Origin: Geminicoccaceae bacterium
Lineage (GTDB): Bacteria > Pseudomonadota > Alphaproteobacteria > Geminicoccales > Geminicoccaceae
Direction of reading: 5' to 3'
NCBI GenBank assembly: GCA_028285265.1
Contig: JANQPX010000018.1
Location: 1 to 64,000, forward strand
Length of the DNA: 64,000 nucleotides
The notes below the pieces were generated by a model. It was not told the DNA's origin, ran no database searches, and was given only the letters and a program-made list of their open reading frames with translations. Of this stretch, positions 18,392 through 28,440 are shown one piece after another (position 1 is the first letter of the stretch; each line of letters starts with the position of its first letter). A program made the position numbers and the translations under genes.

Positions 18392-18841
18392 CTACTGGGA
18401 TGGTATGACATCTACCGAGATTAGAACGACAGGAACGTCGCCATCATTGGACCACCAATGAACAACATCAGCACCGAACTCGCCTGCCGTCTCTCCAGCA
18501 CGATGGACAATTGGCACGCCACACAGGGAGTTGTGCTCAATCACTTCACCACTGACGAAATAGAGCATCGAAGGACGATCACCATGACTGTGCACCGGAA
18601 CTTGGCCGCCGGGCTGGATCGTGAAGTGACGCATCCGCATGCGGAATGGCTCCATATCACGCCATCCACCGAGTTCGATTTGCTCGCGCACCTCGATGTC
18701 GACGCCTTTACCGGGGATCTTTCCAAGATCTCTGGCCTCCGACAGGACGTGCTCTTCTGGGCAAGATCCCGCTAGCGCGCTAAATGAAACAACCGTACTA
18801 GCTAAAAGAGGCAGCAGTACTGCCGCTAGTCGAACCAACAT
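18392..18841 (-). CDS. Secreted cupin-domain protein
   Basis: About 149 residues from the ATG at 18841, chosen because a G-rich site (GGTGGGGG) lies upstream; an ATG six codons earlier is also possible. A signal peptide covers residues 1-25 (MLVRLAAVLLPLLASTVVSF). The mature part is one cupin barrel with GQVPVHSHGDRPSMLYFVSG, which supplies the metal-binding His, His and Glu-like positions, and VHWWSNDGDVPVVLISVDV at the end. Such exported cupins may bind metal ions or small ligands. It converges on the LysR gene and has no obvious operon partner. Confidence 0.78.
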   Translation of the reverse strand: MLVRLAAVLLPLLASTVVSFSALAGSCPEEHVLSEARDLGKIPGKGVDIEVREQIELGGWRDMEPFRMRMRHFTIQPGGQVPVHSHGDRPSMLYFVSGEVIEHNSLCGVPIVHRAGETAGEFGADVVHWWSNDGDVPVVLISVDVIPSQ

Positions 18842-19089
18842 CAACGAGACCCCCACCATTCAAAGTGCGCTTCAACCTACCTAGGTCATGCGTTGAGGCT
18901 AGTGACTTGTCGAATAACGTCTTCCAGGTTCTTGCACATTTTTTGCAGTTTCATGCTCTGACTATACTTTTCCCTCGCGGTTCGACTTCGACATAGTCCC
19001 CTTATGTCGATCGTCGTCTCAGCACATGACCTAGCGATTCGAAAGGAGCCCAAGGAAAGATATGGACCGCGTCCGTCCTAAGACGTCCA

Positions 19090-20673
19090 TCAAGAGGCCG
19101 CTTTGGTAAAACAGGTTATTCCATCCCACATGACCCGCGCTGTTGGTAGATCGACAACATCTCCATGGGACCTAACGAAGGTTTTCGCGTCGACCACGAA
19201 GACCGCCTTAGGATGCTTCTGATACGTCTCGCGCCAGTCAGGACAAGCGCCGTCGATCCGCCCGTCAGCGGTGGTATCTTCCAGAACCACGAAACGATAG
19301 TCTTGATCCGAGCGCGTTTCGTCATGCTCGGTTAGATCGCCGCCAAGCGGAAAAGCTCTCATCCACTCCAAGCCTGGTTGCCCACCCACATGCCGAGCTC
19401 TGGACAGGTATCGAGCAAGTGGATTTGCCGAATCATGCGTTGATGTGGTCACGATGATCGGAACACCCGGTGCAAATTGAGGCTGATAGGGAGCGCCTTC
19501 CCAACCTTCATCGACGAGAAAGCGTCGAACACTGAAAGCAGGCTGGAGACCAATGAAGACATCAACAGTCGGCTCTTCACGATTAGCTTTTCGCTTGAGA
19601 TGTCCAGCGCTATAGACGGCACGCGATGTCAGCCGAGCGCCGAAACTGTGACCGAAGGCTACTACAGCCAAGTCCTGATGCTCGGTTTTGATATCGGCCA
19701 CCACCTCATTCAAAAGCAGGTTGAAGATTGTAAAGCCGATCTCATCAGCGTCATTCGCTTTGTTGCCGTAGCCAATGAGTTTCAGGAACTGATAACGAAG
19801 ACCAAAGATCCAGTCGTCATTGCCCCAAACTGACGGCCATGTCAGGCCAATGAATAGTGGTCGGAACGACGCTCCTTGTTCCTCCGCGGCCTGCTGAATG
19901 TTTGATAGTACCGCGTTGTAGTGGGCAACGCTTACTTCTTGATCATTATCCCAGCCGGCAGCCGCCAAGACGATATGGGTATAGCGCCGATCCTCACTCT
20001 TGCTCGCAAGCTTCGAATGCAGGTCGGCCTTCAGCGATTCTCTGAGAGCTTTGATGCCGTCCATGAAATAGCCGGGGCTGGTCGTCGCGGATGAAGAGCG
20101 ACTGTCACCCGATTCGTTAACCAGCCCTTTCAGATGACAGTATTCGGCGAGCGGGGCATCCAAATCGCTATTTGTTGACTGTTCTGCGCAACCATCGAGA
20201 AGATCGCTCGTTGCATAGATGTTATAGAGATAGCGCGTAGCCGCTTCGGTGGGCTCATGTGCGATGACATGGGTCACTGCCATTGTCTTGTCTTGCTTCA
20301 GCACGCGTCGCATATAGTGGCATTCGCGACCTTGCTGATCGCTCATCGAGCCGATTGGAGGCCATTCGCGCGGACATTCCAGATCAGACTTGGGTGCCTC
20401 AATGATCTGGAGATAAGGCTCTTCGGGGCCTCGTTTGGTCTCTCGCTCTTTTTCGATTTTCTCGATGCCGATAATGTAGCCATCGAAGGCTAGGCGCGCT
20501 CCAGATGGATTTAAAGCCAGATTATTGTATTGAGAGGTTATCGAGCCATCGACGCCGAGATCCTTTTCCAAGGGATGCTTGGGAATACCGCCGCAAGCCG
20601 AGAGTGCGACCAAGGTTATAAGAAGGGGTAGGGGAGTAAGAACTTTCGAACGCAGAATCCGGTTAAACAGCAT
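19090..20673 (-). CDS. Lipoprotein with alpha/beta hydrolase-like fold
   Basis: The likely start at 20673 gives 527 residues beginning with a lipoprotein signal peptide whose lipobox is LSACGG (Cys near residue 28), so the protein is probably anchored to the outer membrane. The middle carries GHSFGARLTSR, a GxSxG nucleophile elbow, preceded by THIVLAAAGWDNDQE and GLTWPSVWG, which suggest a serine-hydrolase fold. No specific substrate is evident. The gene starts a minus-strand block of three exported proteins, together with a small secreted protein and a TAP-like hydrolase. Confidence 0.75.
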   Translation of the reverse strand: MLFNRILRSKVLTPLPLLITLVALSACGGIPKHPLEKDLGVDGSITSQYNNLALNPSGARLAFDGYIIGIEKIEKERETKRGPEEPYLQIIEAPKSDLECPREWPPIGSMSDQQGRECHYMRRVLKQDKTMAVTHVIAHEPTEAATRYLYNIYATSDLLDGCAEQSTNSDLDAPLAEYCHLKGLVNESGDSRSSSATTSPGYFMDGIKALRESLKADLHSKLASKSEDRRYTHIVLAAAGWDNDQEVSVAHYNAVLSNIQQAAEEQGASFRPLFIGLTWPSVWGNDDWIFGLRYQFLKLIGYGNKANDADEIGFTIFNLLLNEVVADIKTEHQDLAVVAFGHSFGARLTSRAVYSAGHLKRKANREEPTVDVFIGLQPAFSVRRFLVDEGWEGAPYQPQFAPGVPIIVTTSTHDSANPLARYLSRARHVGGQPGLEWMRAFPLGGDLTEHDETRSDQDYRFVVLEDTTADGRIDGACPDWRETYQKHPKAVFVVDAKTFVRSHGDVVDLPTARVMWDGITCFTKAAS

Positions 20674-21280
20674 GATAATGACTTCCCCGTATCTTTTCTT
20701 GCCGGCACACGATCCTAATTCCACAAATTCTAGGTGGAAATAATCAATCTAACACAAGACTGTCAATGCACGTTTGGATCTTTAAAGACCTGTTATCGCT
20801 TCATCTTGAATGCTTCGATCAAGCCACTAGCATAGTCCTTTTTTACTTGAAACGACGTTCAAATATTTAACACAGGTAAGTTGTAAGAAATGAGATCGGA
20901 TGTTATTAGGACTTCGTTCTTATATTTTGGCAACGCTGTCCCGCTCTATCGACACGAGGTAGGAGAGAGCAGGGGAGCCAGTTTTCTATTGATCATCATC
21001 GTTGTTTTGCGCGACTGACAGCCTACTCGCAACAACCCCTAACGAAGCGCCATTCATTACAACATCGAAGTCCCTTGAAGCATAACCAGTTAGCCCCGAA
21101 GATCGCCATGGGCATAACGATCTTGGAAATTGAGGCTGGTTGTCGTGGAGCCATTGGGCAAAAACGCTCTGCCAAAACCTTCGGCCAAAAAAGACCATCC
21201 TGGCGGGGTTTCAGCCTCAAGGCGGATCAGGATGTTCGTCGAGCTCGTCCTAATCTACCACGCTTACTCCTGAGCGCCGT
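20674..21280. other. AT-rich gene-poor stretch
   Basis: These 607 bases contain an AT-rich zone at about 20740-20930, likely including the promoter of the lipoprotein gene. The short frames around 20986-21284 on both strands show no recognisable protein content. No hairpin of note was found. Confidence 0.4.
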
Positions 21281-21646
21281 TTAGACGTCCGGACCATCCG
21301 GTTTCACCGGAAGGTCTTGCCAATGCCGCCCTGCAGCAACGATGCAACTTACGCCTGAGGGCGCTGTTACCACGATCGTCCAGGTCGATCCGTCCTTTGC
21401 AGCAAACACCTCTAGTAACTTTCCATCACCGGCTAAACCCAAGGAAACGGGGGTTTCGGTGAACTTGGCACCTAGGTGCTTCGCAATATCGTCATGGGCG
21501 GCGCAAGAGATAGCCTGTCTCGCATGAGAAAGCTTTGACGCGCTCAGAAATGCTACGGCAATCAGCACAGCCGAGCAGAGCCTCAATAGGCGGACCCTGG
21601 CCTGGAGGGGCCATGACCCACGTTGACGTTGTGTTTCATCTCTCAT
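21281..21646 (-). CDS. Small secreted protein of unknown function
   Basis: About 121 residues from the ATG at 21646, preceded by GAAGGA. A long n-region is followed by a hydrophobic stretch (LCSAVLIAVAFLSASKLSHA), a plausible signal peptide. The mature domain has SCAAHDDIAKHLGAKFTETP, TWTIVVTAPSG and SCIVAAGRHWQDLP, a pattern seen in many alphaproteobacterial hypothetical proteins with two conserved cysteines. The function is unknown. It lies between two exported hydrolases on the same strand. Confidence 0.65.
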   Translation of the reverse strand: MRDETQRQRGSWPLQARVRLLRLCSAVLIAVAFLSASKLSHARQAISCAAHDDIAKHLGAKFTETPVSLGLAGDGKLLEVFAAKDGSTWTIVVTAPSGVSCIVAAGRHWQDLPVKPDGPDV

Positions 21647-21874
21647 GGTCTGGTCCTTCACCGGCATTGAACTGTGGTAACGCAGTTGAGACCTGTCAAA
21701 GGCTTTCATTCGGGATAGATGACGGGACAACCGGCTACGAGGCACACTCAAAAAATGACGGCGTAGGCCAGATACATAATCAGTATGGGTGACCGGCTTG
21801 TCAGGTTTTTTGCTTATTTCTGAGCGATGTCTGGTAACGACCGCCCGTTGTTACGACAACAAATAAGACAGTGT

Positions 21875-23335
21875 CTATTCCACGTTGACGAATTCAAAGG
21901 GAAGAACATGTTGGGCAGAATCGACAGGCTTCCCGTCCATAAAGTCAAGCACTGCGTTGCGCACAGCACTGAGATCTTCATATGCGATCAAAAGTTGATG
22001 GCCCATATTGGCAATTTTGATATGCACGGCGTTGTCTAGAGATTTCGCGAGCTCATCAGCGTAAGCGATCGGCGTCTTGTGGTCGATATCACCTGAGATC
22101 ATCAGTACTGGGACATTGCTTTCAAATGGCATGCGTAAGTCTGACGGCAAGGGCTTTGTCTCCCAAGCTTTACAAACCTCTGGAAAGGGAAATACGAACA
22201 GATCACCAGCAACAGAGGTTGTTACTTGTTGCTCAATCTTTGAGAGCACGTCCTCGTTGACCCATGTCAAGCACCGACTAGTGATCGTTAGCACAAAGAA
22301 GCCAACGAAGCGGCGCCAATCCTTTGCTGCCCTAGCCAGCTCCTCAAGACCTTCAGCGTTGCTGAACTTTGCAATCCGCGCCGGCAGCCTTTGCCAAGAA
22401 GCTTTGGTGCCCATTCGTTTGAACAGAAATCTGGTCGCATCGTAACGGCTGACATCAATCTCGATCTTACGATCATAAATGTCGGTATAGGTCATCCGCC
22501 TAGGCACATCGAAAGCACTTAGCGCCTTATCTACGGCGTGTGACGGAGGATCGTCAAAGGGCCAATTCGATCCAGGATGAGCAGCTATATCGTCTAATTT
22601 CGACAGTACATCGTCAACCTTATGAGGAAGTGAGAATCCTTTTTTGTGGTCTGCAACGGCAGCGATCAGAGCGCGCTCCACCAGCCCACTATGGCGACGA
22701 ATGACATTCAACGCCAAGCCGCTGCCGTGGCTCGTGCCGAACAATGCAATTTCCTCCAAGCCGAGATGGGATGCCAGGTTCGCGATATCATCGGCACTTT
22801 CGTTGATGTTGTACGCAGTGATGTCGATCCCCCGTTCGCGCAACAAAGAAGCGCAATCGGAAGCAAGACGATCGGCTGCAACCTGACGCTCAGGTCTTGT
22901 TGGGGCTGGAATCCAGGAATGGTCATATGTGTGAAAGCAATCGAATCTGTCGCTTTCATCGCTCGTGCCGCGTTGATCGAAAAAGACAACGTCACGAGCC
23001 GTCAATAAATCATTGAGCAGCGTCCCAAGTTGATCCTCATCAAGCGCCTCCGTGCCAGGATGGCTTGGGCCATACTCCAAAACGAATACTGGTGGTTTCC
23101 TGCTCGCGGGTTTCGCCAGGACACGAATGTAGGGGATGGTGAGGGTGCTATCTGTCTCAATGTCACGCCGAAGTGGTACCGTAACATGACCATAGATTGC
23201 CCTGGCCGTTGACTTGTCCGGTAAGACAATCAATTTCTCGCCAGCTCCGGCAGCCACGATTGCCTCAAGCCATAATACGAGACCGCAGATGACGCAAACG
23301 AGTCTCCGGCACCTAATCATGACGTTCTTTCTCAA
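21875..23335 (-). CDS. Secreted alpha/beta hydrolase (TAP-like/prolyl peptidase type)
   Basis: The 486-residue protein has an N-terminal signal peptide (to about residue 31). An alpha/beta hydrolase core follows, with FFDQRGTSDESD (oxyanion region), the nucleophile elbow GTSHGSGLAL, the acid in SGDIDHKTP and the catalytic His in NMGHQLL. The arrangement, with a large cap and C-terminal TAP-like segment, matches secreted tripeptidyl or prolyl aminopeptidase-like enzymes, but the peptide specificity is not clear from sequence. An inverted repeat lies 20-48 bases upstream of the start and may be an operator. Confidence 0.82.
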   Translation of the reverse strand: MRKNVMIRCRRLVCVICGLVLWLEAIVAAGAGEKLIVLPDKSTARAIYGHVTVPLRRDIETDSTLTIPYIRVLAKPASRKPPVFVLEYGPSHPGTEALDEDQLGTLLNDLLTARDVVFFDQRGTSDESDRFDCFHTYDHSWIPAPTRPERQVAADRLASDCASLLRERGIDITAYNINESADDIANLASHLGLEEIALFGTSHGSGLALNVIRRHSGLVERALIAAVADHKKGFSLPHKVDDVLSKLDDIAAHPGSNWPFDDPPSHAVDKALSAFDVPRRMTYTDIYDRKIEIDVSRYDATRFLFKRMGTKASWQRLPARIAKFSNAEGLEELARAAKDWRRFVGFFVLTITSRCLTWVNEDVLSKIEQQVTTSVAGDLFVFPFPEVCKAWETKPLPSDLRMPFESNVPVLMISGDIDHKTPIAYADELAKSLDNAVHIKIANMGHQLLIAYEDLSAVRNAVLDFMDGKPVDSAQHVLPFEFVNVE

Positions 23336-23354
23336 ATTTTCCCATTCAATCGAA

Positions 23355-23383
23355 TTGTGGACTCAAGCACTTTAAGTCCACAA
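23355..23383. promoter_or_regulatory. Inverted repeat upstream of the secreted hydrolase
   Basis: TTGTGGACT at 23355-23363 is perfectly complementary to AGTCCACAA at 23375-23383, with an 11-base spacer. It lies just upstream of the hydrolase start at 23335 and is not followed by a T-tract in that gene's direction. An operator or 5' leader hairpin is therefore more likely than a terminator. Confidence 0.5.
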
Positions 23384-23574
23384 AAAGGAACACAAATCTA
23401 AGGCTCATTGCTCAGTCAGAAACACTATTCTGTTCCGATTGACGGTCTGGGTGCTACTGACCTTGTCGTGAGCTATTTGCATGCAGAGCAATTGAACTGC
23501 ACAACGACTTTCAGATGAGCTCACGCCCAAGCGTTGTAAGGGGTTAGCGAAGCGCTTCCGGCCTATCGCCTTGG

Positions 23575-25464
23575 TTAGGCAGCTTTGTCAGCCGAAAGGC
23601 GAGGTTGGCGTTCGTCCGCTTCAGTGTCAGAAGCGACTGACGAAACATTGTCGTTCTGCGGAAGCCACACCTCGAACGCGGTCCCTTTGCCGACGGTGCT
23701 TTGGACGGCCAACCTGCCGCCGTGCATTTCGACGAAGCACTTCACCAGATGAAGACCGATGCCACTCCCCGAAATGCCTGTCGACGTGCTCGCGCGGAAA
23801 AACCGTTCGAATAGCCTCTCCACCTCATCCTCGGGGATACCAACACCCTCATCTTCAATCGAAATCATGAGGCCGCCATTCTCGGCCTCATGGCCGTGGA
23901 TGCGCACCGCCGTGCCTTCGGGCGAATATTTGACAGCATTCGACACCAAGTTCGAGAACACTTGCCGGAGTAACTTGGCGTCGCCTCGATAGGTCTCCGG
24001 CAGATCATCAAGATCTGCCTGGATGCTGTGCTCGCCATACATGTCACCGTAATTGCGGCAGATTTCTTCGATAACGTCGCGAATTTCAAAGGGCTCTGGA
24101 TCTAACTTGATGCGGCCGTCTTCCATGCGCGCAGCCGACAGCACGCTTTCCATCAAGTCCGTCAATCGCAACACTGATGTGCGAATTGAGCCGACAACCT
24201 TCGAGACTCGCTGCAATGACAACTTGTCATGACGGCGCAGCAGTCGCTGAGCATTACCGTCTATAATCGCTAGCGGCGTGCGGAATTCGTGCGAGACCAT
24301 GGCGACGAACTGGCGCTGGAGACCACTCAACTCTCGCTCTTTCTCCAAAGATCGTCGCAGATTTAGGGCGTTGTCACGGAAGACTTCGAGTGCGCGCGCC
24401 ATCATGCCGAGTTCGTCGCGCCTATCAGCACCCTGTACTGGCACATCGAGGTTGCCGTCTGCTAGTTCGGACATGGTGTCGGCCATATCACGCACGCTGC
24501 CAGATACATGGCGCGCCACGAGAATACCCAGCGCGGTACCGAAGCACAACGCAGCGATCGAGATGAGCACGACATAGCCAAGAGTTGCCTCCGTGCTTGC
24601 CGTACCATCCACTCCCATGGCCTCCTGATGATCGACGGCGCCTTGAAGCAAGTCGCCCAGTTCCCCCCTTATCTGCCGACCCAGCACATCAAATCGGTCT
24701 CGGCGAAGGTGGCTTCTCTCTGTAATGATCTGTTGGTTGATGTGGGCAAGCCCCAAATAGACCCGCATCTCTCCAACGGATTGCTCTGCCAGATGCCGCA
24801 TGCCCGGATCGTTGATCCTTGAAAACGTCGATCTCATTTGGCCTATGGCGTCGGCCAGGAAGGTCATGGACGACTCGAACCTGGCCATGTCGCCGGTCAT
24901 CAGAAAACGTTCGTTGTAAAAGCGGCTACGCATAAAGGTCTGTTGTGCGACGCCGACATCATGGCCGAGCCAGGTTTCATCGTTCGACGACGCAAAGTCG
25001 ACGATCTTCGTAAGTTTCGCTCGAACACTCGAACCGGTCGACAGAAGGTTGGCGACGATTCGGTCACTCCTACTGTTGAACTCCGTCAGTTTGGAAAAAG
25101 TATCTCTATAGCTCTGGGTCGATATTGCGACCTGGCGGAGCATCTCAAGCACGGCGTCCTGCTTGGCAAGCGTGTACTCAGCCTCCCGCTGCCTTCTTGC
25201 GATGTCGTCAAGTCGCTGCCAGACGAGCTCGGCGTTATCCTTGGAGGGGTCGAATCGATAGGTATAAGCCGCAAGTTGGGCGTCGGAGATCCTTTCCAAA
25301 AGCTCGTTCGCTGCCTGGGTTTGTTGCGCCGTCTCCTTATAGCCGGAGAAGATACCGGAAAGCTTAGAAGTAGCGAAATAGCTGAGCCCGGCGAGAACCG
25401 TCAGCAGCGCGAGGGCGCAGCCCACAGCGAGATAGATCTGCCTGCTGATACTCAAGAAGGTCAC
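23575..25464 (-). CDS. Membrane sensor histidine kinase (orphan)
   Basis: 629 residues from a GTG start. A transmembrane segment (about 10-32) is followed by a long helical periplasmic sensor region, a second transmembrane segment near 295-320, a HAMP domain (SGSVRDMADTMSELADGNLD) and a short coiled coil. The dimerisation domain has phospho-acceptor His392 in SHEFRTPL. The catalytic domain has the N box LVSNAVKYSPEG, G1 box DEGVGIP and G2 box GSGIGLHLVK. The helical sensor resembles TorS/chemoreceptor four-helix domains. No response regulator gene lies nearby, so its partner must be elsewhere. The signal is unknown. Confidence 0.92.
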   Translation of the reverse strand: MTFLSISRQIYLAVGCALALLTVLAGLSYFATSKLSGIFSGYKETAQQTQAANELLERISDAQLAAYTYRFDPSKDNAELVWQRLDDIARRQREAEYTLAKQDAVLEMLRQVAISTQSYRDTFSKLTEFNSRSDRIVANLLSTGSSVRAKLTKIVDFASSNDETWLGHDVGVAQQTFMRSRFYNERFLMTGDMARFESSMTFLADAIGQMRSTFSRINDPGMRHLAEQSVGEMRVYLGLAHINQQIITERSHLRRDRFDVLGRQIRGELGDLLQGAVDHQEAMGVDGTASTEATLGYVVLISIAALCFGTALGILVARHVSGSVRDMADTMSELADGNLDVPVQGADRRDELGMMARALEVFRDNALNLRRSLEKERELSGLQRQFVAMVSHEFRTPLAIIDGNAQRLLRRHDKLSLQRVSKVVGSIRTSVLRLTDLMESVLSAARMEDGRIKLDPEPFEIRDVIEEICRNYGDMYGEHSIQADLDDLPETYRGDAKLLRQVFSNLVSNAVKYSPEGTAVRIHGHEAENGGLMISIEDEGVGIPEDEVERLFERFFRASTSTGISGSGIGLHLVKCFVEMHGGRLAVQSTVGKGTAFEVWLPQNDNVSSVASDTEADERQPRLSADKAA

Positions 25465-26814
25465 CCGGCCACCACCATTGAAGTTTATTCGCTTCGCTAA
25501 TTTTGACCAAAACTAACAAAGAATGACTTAACGACTTTCGTAGAAAATTCGATCGGCGTTGAAAGAAGGCCTGTAAGGAGATTGATCCGTTGGCGCGTAT
25601 CTTTGCCCATTTAGGCCAAAAACTGGAGCGAATCGGAGACAGGGCAATGGATGCCAACAATCTCTCAAGAGGTGAGGGGATATGGCCCCACGTATGCCCA
25701 TGCATAAGAGCATTCGAAAGTAACGGACGTCGATAGAACATCTGAACGTCCTCTAGCGAGAGCGAGTTCGGGATCGGAGATCTTTCATGTTACATTCTAA
25801 TCTTATAGTTGCTTAACTGACTTATTAATCAACCATATTGATAGTTTCTGTGTAGCGAACAGATCACTTTGACGTCTTGATGCCGAGCGGCCGAGACTGG
25901 CATTTGCCGGGCCAGTTATCGTCTTCGTGGTTCGCTGACTGATGACCTGATGGGAACGTCAGTGATAGCACGGCGGCGACTATCATAGAGCTCAAGATGT
26001 CTTGTGCGGAACCGTGCAACGTAGGATGCACCGTGGTGCACAATGACTCATCAATGCGGATCCAAATCATCCTTTAGCTTGTCGCTCGACAACACTGGAC
26101 AACCCGAGCTCGTGTAGCACAGCTGCGCACGTTAAGAGCTCAACAACCGACTGAATGCCATCAGATGCCACGCATGCGATCCGAAATGTCTCAATCTTTT
26201 AACATCATGAGAGAAGCCAAGAGAAAACTGGCAGACTGAACAAACAGATTTAGGGAGGTGGTATCTTCGAGGGGCTGGTTATCGATATCGGGGCGTTGCC
26301 GTTGCCACGGAGAGCCTCGAAGTCTGGGAAAAGATAGGCCGGCTTGGCCCGAGCACCGCGGCATCAGCCTCTGATGTTCAAATTTACGGGTGCGACTCGA
26401 CTGCTTGCCCCCCCTTTTGTGATCATATTTCACTTATGATAAAATACATTATCATAAGTGCAGGATGAGAGAAGGCGGTGCCTTGATGTGTCGATGGATA
26501 TGCATCTCATCGAAGCTCTTGATCATCGTCCACATCTGATCGTTGGTGTCGTATGTGCGCTCAGTGTTTGCTCATGCCTCCATCACCGAGCGCTGATCGA
26601 CACCTTGCCCGTGTCTAAGTCGTTGAACCGCCGCATCACTGAGTTACCCAAGCGTTCTCCGAAGTCATTCCGTACATTAATCCTGCATTCAGGCCCCAGC
26701 TGCTAACATTCGATCAACATTCCGACGTGTCAGACACATCAATGCAAAATGAGCGCGAAGTATTTTCGGTCAGAGTGATTTCCCGTCGTCATTTGCCAAT
26801 GAAAGGACGTGCCC
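25465..26814. other. 1.35 kb gene-poor region
   Basis: No supported gene was found between the kinase and the Gly-rich membrane protein. Several short frames exist on both strands (for example near 25864-26070 and 26191-26433), but they lack ribosome-binding sites and recognisable motifs. The region contains the perfect palindrome at 26431-26460, so a small RNA, a regulatory locus or gene remnants are possible. Confidence 0.4.
26431..26460. repeat. Perfect 12-bp inverted repeat
   Basis: CACTTATGATAA (26431-26442) is exactly complementary to TTATCATAAGTG (26449-26460) around a six-base spacer AATACA. A dyad of this length and AT content is typical of an operator for a dimeric repressor (TetR, MarR or GntR type), although no regulator or target gene is adjacent. 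It lacks a T-tract, so it is unlikely to be a simple terminator. Confidence 0.7.
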
Positions 26815-27390
26815 ATGACAGGTCATGACAATGGACTTTCGACGTACCGGATAAACTCTTATTCATCCGCTGGTGATAAACGCCTCTTTCTTGACGAATT
26901 CGAAAAACAGTATCCCGGACTCATAGCCACGTATGAGAGGAAGAATGAGAAGCTGGAAACGTCGACACGGCCCATCAACATGTGGGCTACATTCATTGTT
27001 GTTGGGTCAGCAACTCTTTCATTAATGATACCCTTCGCGCTCTCCAAAGAATCGATTAGTCTTATAGAGTTCTTGTTTATTTGGCTGATATTTACAGGCT
27101 TTCCATTTCTACTTATTGGTTTCATAATCAATACAACAGAAGAATTTTTGAAAGCGTCAGCAAGGCGGAAGAATATCGAGTCCGTCCTGATAGATGCTGA
27201 TATCTCACCTTCTATAAGAAAAAAGGTTCAGCATGCAGCCTCCCAATCATTTCAAAATGGTAGGCCTGATTCGACATGGGTTACGGGAGGCTCCAGTTCA
27301 CCTAGTCACCCCGGCGCCAGTCCTAGTGGCTTATGCAACGACAGTGGTGGTGGAAGCGGCGATGGAGGTGGTGGTGGCGGAAGTGCATAG
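26815..27390 (+). CDS. Membrane protein with Gly/Ser-rich tail
   Basis: 191 residues from the ATG at 26815, which has AAAGGA upstream; a GTG two codons earlier is less favoured. A soluble N-terminal segment (about 1-55) with EFEKQYPGLIATYERKNEKL is followed by two transmembrane helices (MWATFIVVGSATLSLMIPFA and LIEFLFIWLIFTGFPFLLIG). A charged helix comes next, then a tail rich in Ser and Gly that ends in a run of glycines. No family was recognised. Its AT-richer sequence than its neighbours may hint at acquisition. Confidence 0.7.
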   Translation: MTGHDNGLSTYRINSYSSAGDKRLFLDEFEKQYPGLIATYERKNEKLETSTRPINMWATFIVVGSATLSLMIPFALSKESISLIEFLFIWLIFTGFPFLLIGFIINTTEEFLKASARRKNIESVLIDADISPSIRKKVQHAASQSFQNGRPDSTWVTGGSSSPSHPGASPSGLCNDSGGGSGDGGGGGGSA

Positions 27391-27630
27391 GAGGCCTGGC
27401 AAACGTCCGCTAGTCCGCAATTGGTTCTGCAACGCGCCCTCGAAATCTTATTCGTCAGTCCATCCTTAGGCGCAATCCCCCTCCTCTTTTCACGTTGCGA
27501 CATGATCGCTCGCCGGGGCCACTGTCACCTCCAGGCGGAAATCCTTAGGGTAATGTGCTTGACCTGTAGCGATAAGAGAAACACTGCCAAAGCGCATACG
27601 GATGAGCGTGATGACTTCGATGTCACAATC

Positions 27631-28440
27631 TTAGCTCGGCTCGCTCATCCTCTCTAATGTAGCATTCGCTCTTTTAGCCGCGGCTTCGAACCGGTCCTCG
27701 AAGCCTGCCATGTTCTTCTTCGGCTCCTTATAGAAGGCTGTCAGCTTCAAAAGAGCAATGAATGCCTTGGAGAAGATACGGCCAGCAAGACGCATGGGGC
27801 GATCAAACTGGATGAGAAGAACGGTTCGCTCCTCTTCTGTATCGTTCCAGACTTCGTGATCATAGCCATCGCAGAACACCAAGGTGCGGCCGGGTTGCCA
27901 AACGAGGACTTCATCTTGCACGCGGATACGGCACTGCTCGGCCTCTTCGGGAATGATCAATCCGAGATGACACGTGAGGATGCCTTTTGTGACACCTCGA
28001 TGAGCGGGAATATGATAGCCAGGGGCTAGAATCGAAAACCAGGCCGTCTGGAGCCCCGGTATCCCCTCCAAAAGCTTCGTTGTTTCTGGCGCCTTGGCGC
28101 AGTTCTTGTCCAGACGCTCACCAAAACCGAACAGGAAAAATGTGCGCCAGTTATTGTCCTTGGAGATCCGCTTTTGATCGGGCGAGATTTGGTCGAAAGA
28201 CGGAATACTCTCCCGATGCTTGAGGATGGCGCGCGCCTCTCGATGGATTGCCTCCCAATTTGCTTCGAGTCCTTTCGTGAAGTCGAAAAGATCAGGGGCA
28301 AGAACTGGCGTGTCTGGCACCAGAGATTGCCGCCCAAGAAAGTCAGACATCGATCGAATAAAGGTCTTGCCGAATTGTTTGACCCAACGCCGTCGACGCT
28401 GTTTGAACCCGCTGAGAAATCCTTGCTGGACGTTTTCCAT
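27631..28440 (-). CDS. Aspartyl/asparaginyl beta-hydroxylase family protein
   Basis: This 269-residue cytoplasmic or membrane-associated protein has the core of Fe(II)/2-oxoglutarate-dependent hydroxylases: TAWFSILAPGYHIPAHRGVTKG, with the first iron His in PAHRG (quoted in part), CHLGLIIP, and the second His in GYDHEVWND followed by the Arg of ERTVLLIQFDRP. Bacterial relatives include LpxO-like enzymes that hydroxylate the fatty acids of lipid A. Either lipid or peptide substrates are possible here. It stands alone on the minus strand. Confidence 0.85.
   Translation of the reverse strand: MENVQQGFLSGFKQRRRRWVKQFGKTFIRSMSDFLGRQSLVPDTPVLAPDLFDFTKGLEANWEAIHREARAILKHRESIPSFDQISPDQKRISKDNNWRTFFLFGFGERLDKNCAKAPETTKLLEGIPGLQTAWFSILAPGYHIPAHRGVTKGILTCHLGLIIPEEAEQCRIRVQDEVLVWQPGRTLVFCDGYDHEVWNDTEEERTVLLIQFDRPMRLAGRIFSKAFIALLKLTAFYKEPKKNMAGFEDRFEAAAKRANATLERMSEPS

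Noticed and set aside
23030..23043. A perfect TTGATCCTCATCAA FixK/FNR-like site
   Set aside because: It lies inside the coding sequence of the secreted hydrolase, far from any start codon, and is therefore taken as a chance match.
26458..26706. An 82-codon frame downstream of the palindrome
   Set aside because: It has no ribosome-binding site and a composition unlike a protein; the reverse strand is no better.
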